A stretch of DNA of 64,000 bases, taken from the NCBI RefSeq assembly GCF_904063055.1, contig NZ_CAJFCN010000006.1, forward strand, positions 186,001-250,000, in the 5' to 3' direction. The notes beneath the pieces were generated by a model, which was given only the letters and a program-made list of their open reading frames with translations, had not been told where the DNA came from and ran no database searches. Positions 63,101 to 64,000 of the stretch are shown one piece after another; position 1 is the first letter of the stretch, and every line of letters begins with the position of its first letter. The position numbers and the translations under genes are program-made. The DNA is from Pseudomonas paracarnis (GTDB taxonomy: Bacteria; Pseudomonadota; Gammaproteobacteria; Pseudomonadales; Pseudomonadaceae).

Positions 63101-64000
63101 GCCGGGCAGGAACACCAACACGTCGCCAGGGCTGCGCCGTTCGCTGCGCTCATAGGCGGCGATTTCATCGAGGGTGGCGAGGATCGCCTGGTCGACGGTC
63201 AGGTCGTCCTCGACGCGGTTGCCCTCCTCGTCCTGTTCCAGGGTGAGGGGGCGATACCAGGTGTCCACCGGGAAGGTACGGCCCGACACCTCGACTATTG
63301 GCGCATCGTCGAAGTGCTTGGAAAAGCGCTCCAGGTCGATGGTCGCCGAGGTGATGATAACCTTCAGGTCGGGGCGGCGCGGCAACAGGGTCTTGAGGTA
63401 GCCGAGCAGGAAGTCGATGTTCAGGCTGCGTTCGTGGGCTTCGTCGACGATGATCGTGTCGTAGCGCTCGAGGTAACGGTCGTTCTGGGTTTCGGCCAGC
63501 AGGATGCCGTCGGTCATCAGCTTGATCAGGGTGTTGGAGTCACTCTGGTCTTCGAAGCGCACTTGGTAACCGACCAGCGCACCCAATGGCGTGGCCAGCT
63601 CTTCAGCGACACGGCTGGCGACACTGCGCGCTGCGATCCGGCGTGGCTGGGTGTGGCCGATCAGACCGTACTGGCCGCGACCGATTTCCAGGCAGATTTT
63701 CGGCAACTGCGTGGTTTTACCCGAGCCGGTCTCGCCAGCAATGATCAGCACCTGGTGCTTGTTCAGCGCGTCTTTGATCTCATCGCGCTTGGCAGCAATC
63801 GGCAGGCTGTCGTCGTAGCGAATCACCGGCAGGCTGGCGCGCCGCGCCGTGACCTGGGCGCACGATGCCTGCATGCGCGCCACCCACTGCGCCAGCTTGT
63901 CCTCATCGGGCTTCTTGCGCAGCTCAAGCAACTGCCGGCGCAAGCGGTGGCGGTCGGCGAGCATGGCGTGATCGAGGGCTTTGAGCAGTTGGTCGAGGGT
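60107..64000 (-). CDS. hrpA: ATP-dependent RNA helicase HrpA (5' end outside window)
   Basis: DEAH-box RNA helicase. At least 1298 codons are in the window, and the frame runs off the right edge (TLDQLLKALDHA before MLADRHRLRR), so the true start is outside. Motifs: Walker A IIAGETGSGKTTQLP, DEAH in IIVDEAHERSLN, SAT in VIITSATIDLERF, and the C-terminal RhA/DUF3418-type HrpA region. HrpA is linked to rescue of stalled ribosomes or mRNA cutting. A 184-base free region separates its stop from the KAS III start. Confidence 0.95.
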   Translation of the reverse strand, partial: TLDQLLKALDHAMLADRHRLRRQLLELRKKPDEDKLAQWVARMQASCAQVTARRASLPVIRYDDSLPIAAKRDEIKDALNKHQVLIIAGETGSGKTTQLPKICLEIGRGQYGLIGHTQPRRIAARSVASRVAEELATPLGALVGYQVRFEDQSDSNTLIKLMTDGILLAETQNDRYLERYDTIIVDEAHERSLNIDFLLGYLKTLLPRRPDLKVIITSATIDLERFSKHFDDAPIVEVSGRTFPVDTWYRPLTLEQDEEGNRVEDDLTVDQAILATLDEIAAYERSERRSPGDVLVFLPGEREIRDAADMLRKAQLKHTEILPLYARLSPAEQQRIFQSHPGRRVVLATNVAETSLTVPGIRYVIDSGTARISRYSYRAKVQRLPIEAISQASANQRKGRCGRVEPGICVRLYSEEDFIGRPEFTDPEILRTNLAAVILQMLHLRLGEITDFPFIEPPDGKAISDGFNLLQELSAVDRNSQLTPLGRQLARLPVDPRMGRMLLEAAKLGSLQEVLIVASAMSIQDPRERPPERQQAADQAHAQWKDPDSDFAGLVNLWRGFEEQRQELTASPLRNWCRKNFLNYLRLREWRDSHRQLSLICRDMQLSLNKEPADYPKLHKAVLSGLLSQIGQKTEDGDYLGARQRRFWIHPSSGIGKKRPQWLMTAELVETTKLYARMVAKIDADWIEPLAGHLIKKNHFEPHWEKKRGQVVAFEQITLFGLIVVGRRPVHYGPIDPVVSRELFIREGLVRGEIQSRAKCLTANQKLLEQLDELEAKARRRDILADEETLYAFYDARLPAEIHQTATFDSWYKVNSQKDPQLLIMREEDVLAREASEVTAAHYPDTLHLGDLALALSYHFEPNHPRDGVTLRVPAPLLPALPAERLEWLVPGLIEAKCIALVRNLPKALRKNFVPVPDFVKAALQRIEFGQGSLPQALGRELLRMTGARVSDEAWAEAAQQVENHLKMNLEVVDGQGKFLGEGRDLAELTARFAEASQAALAVPQTAKSQQPVEAKVFAAVAEKTQQNIAGLSMTVYPALVEENGTVKEGRFSTAAEAEFQHRRALQRLLMQQLAEPAKFLRGKLPGLTELGLMYRELGRIDALVEDILLASLDTCVLEGEASLPRDGAGLAALAERKRGSWTEHAERLARLTLEVLKLWHGLQKRFKGKIDLAQAVALNDIKQQLSNLVYPGFVRETPAQWFKELPRFLKAIELRLEKLPSQVQKDRVWSSELGGLWAQYQNRVNKHTQEGKRDPQLELYRWWLEEYRVSLFAQQLGTKVPISDKRLSKQWSQIEP

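Noticed and set aside
1..64000. tRNA, rRNA, insertion sequences, integrases or prophage genes
   Set aside because: None was recognised on either strand by reading; short or degenerate ones could still be missed without a covariance or profile search.

Overview
The window is a stretch of Pseudomonas chromosome, most likely from the P. fluorescens group. The GC content is high. Two families of Pseudomonas-type REP/REPIN palindromes occur between genes. The core gene blocks hda / AI-2E permease / DUF2066 / purM-purN-DUF3108 and cysM-rlmD-relA-mazG are the ones known from pseudomonads, and gbuA-gbuR plus a symporter is the known guanidinobutyrate locus. No rRNA, tRNA, insertion sequence, prophage or CRISPR array was recognised. 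Both ends cut a gene (cobQ at the left, hrpA at the right).

Layout. 1-5735: late cobalamin genes on the minus strand (cobO-cobB-bluB-cobD-cobC-cobQ), every junction overlapping or tightly spaced, preceded by a cobalamin riboswitch. 5846-12000: a lipoprotein PQQ-type sugar (sorbosone) dehydrogenase-like protein, two tandem NlpC/P60 lipoproteins, hda, an AI-2E family permease and a DUF2066 protein. 12227-14657: purM-purN-DUF3108. 15022-15210: a small conserved-looking protein. 15332-20655: an iron-regulated island with a Fur-like box, one IucA/IucC-type (NIS) siderophore synthetase, an MFS exporter and an IutA-like TonB receptor, all translationally overlapped. 20716-27598: DUF2058, mazG, relA, rlmD, cysM and a DTW-domain tRNA-modifying enzyme. 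27606-31181: gbuR, gbuA and a sodium:solute symporter. 31359-36528: small proteins, a LysR/MFS divergent pair, a DUF2177 membrane protein, CvfB and a TorF-like porin. 36595-41325: a DUF6279 lipoprotein convergent with copABCD. 41453-45160: small orphans, a DEAD-box helicase and a YbdG-like MscS channel. 45177-47748: a TetR regulator divergent from an SDR and an MDR oxidoreductase, with two copies of the same 16-bp palindrome between them. 47705-54992: an EamA permease, azoR, a LysR gene co-oriented with a hydrolase and PpiA, an ABC exporter and aqpZ. 55037-58655: a COG3146 acyltransferase-like protein, a porin, and an ECF sigma factor with its zinc-finger anti-sigma factor. 58801-64000: a KAS III-like enzyme and hrpA.

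The genes most likely to act together are the riboswitch-controlled cobalamin operon, the three-gene siderophore island (synthesis, export, uptake), the guanidinobutyrate catabolic locus, the periplasmic copper-tolerance operon, and the TetR/SDR/MDR unit. The most unusual points are a REP element read through as the C-terminal tail of CobB while stop/start coupling to bluB is kept, the single-synthetase siderophore locus (possibly rhizoferrin-like), the paired TetR operators, and several short genes that are easily missed. Nothing here is a clearly new kind of system; the functional proposals are inferences from sequence read by eye.
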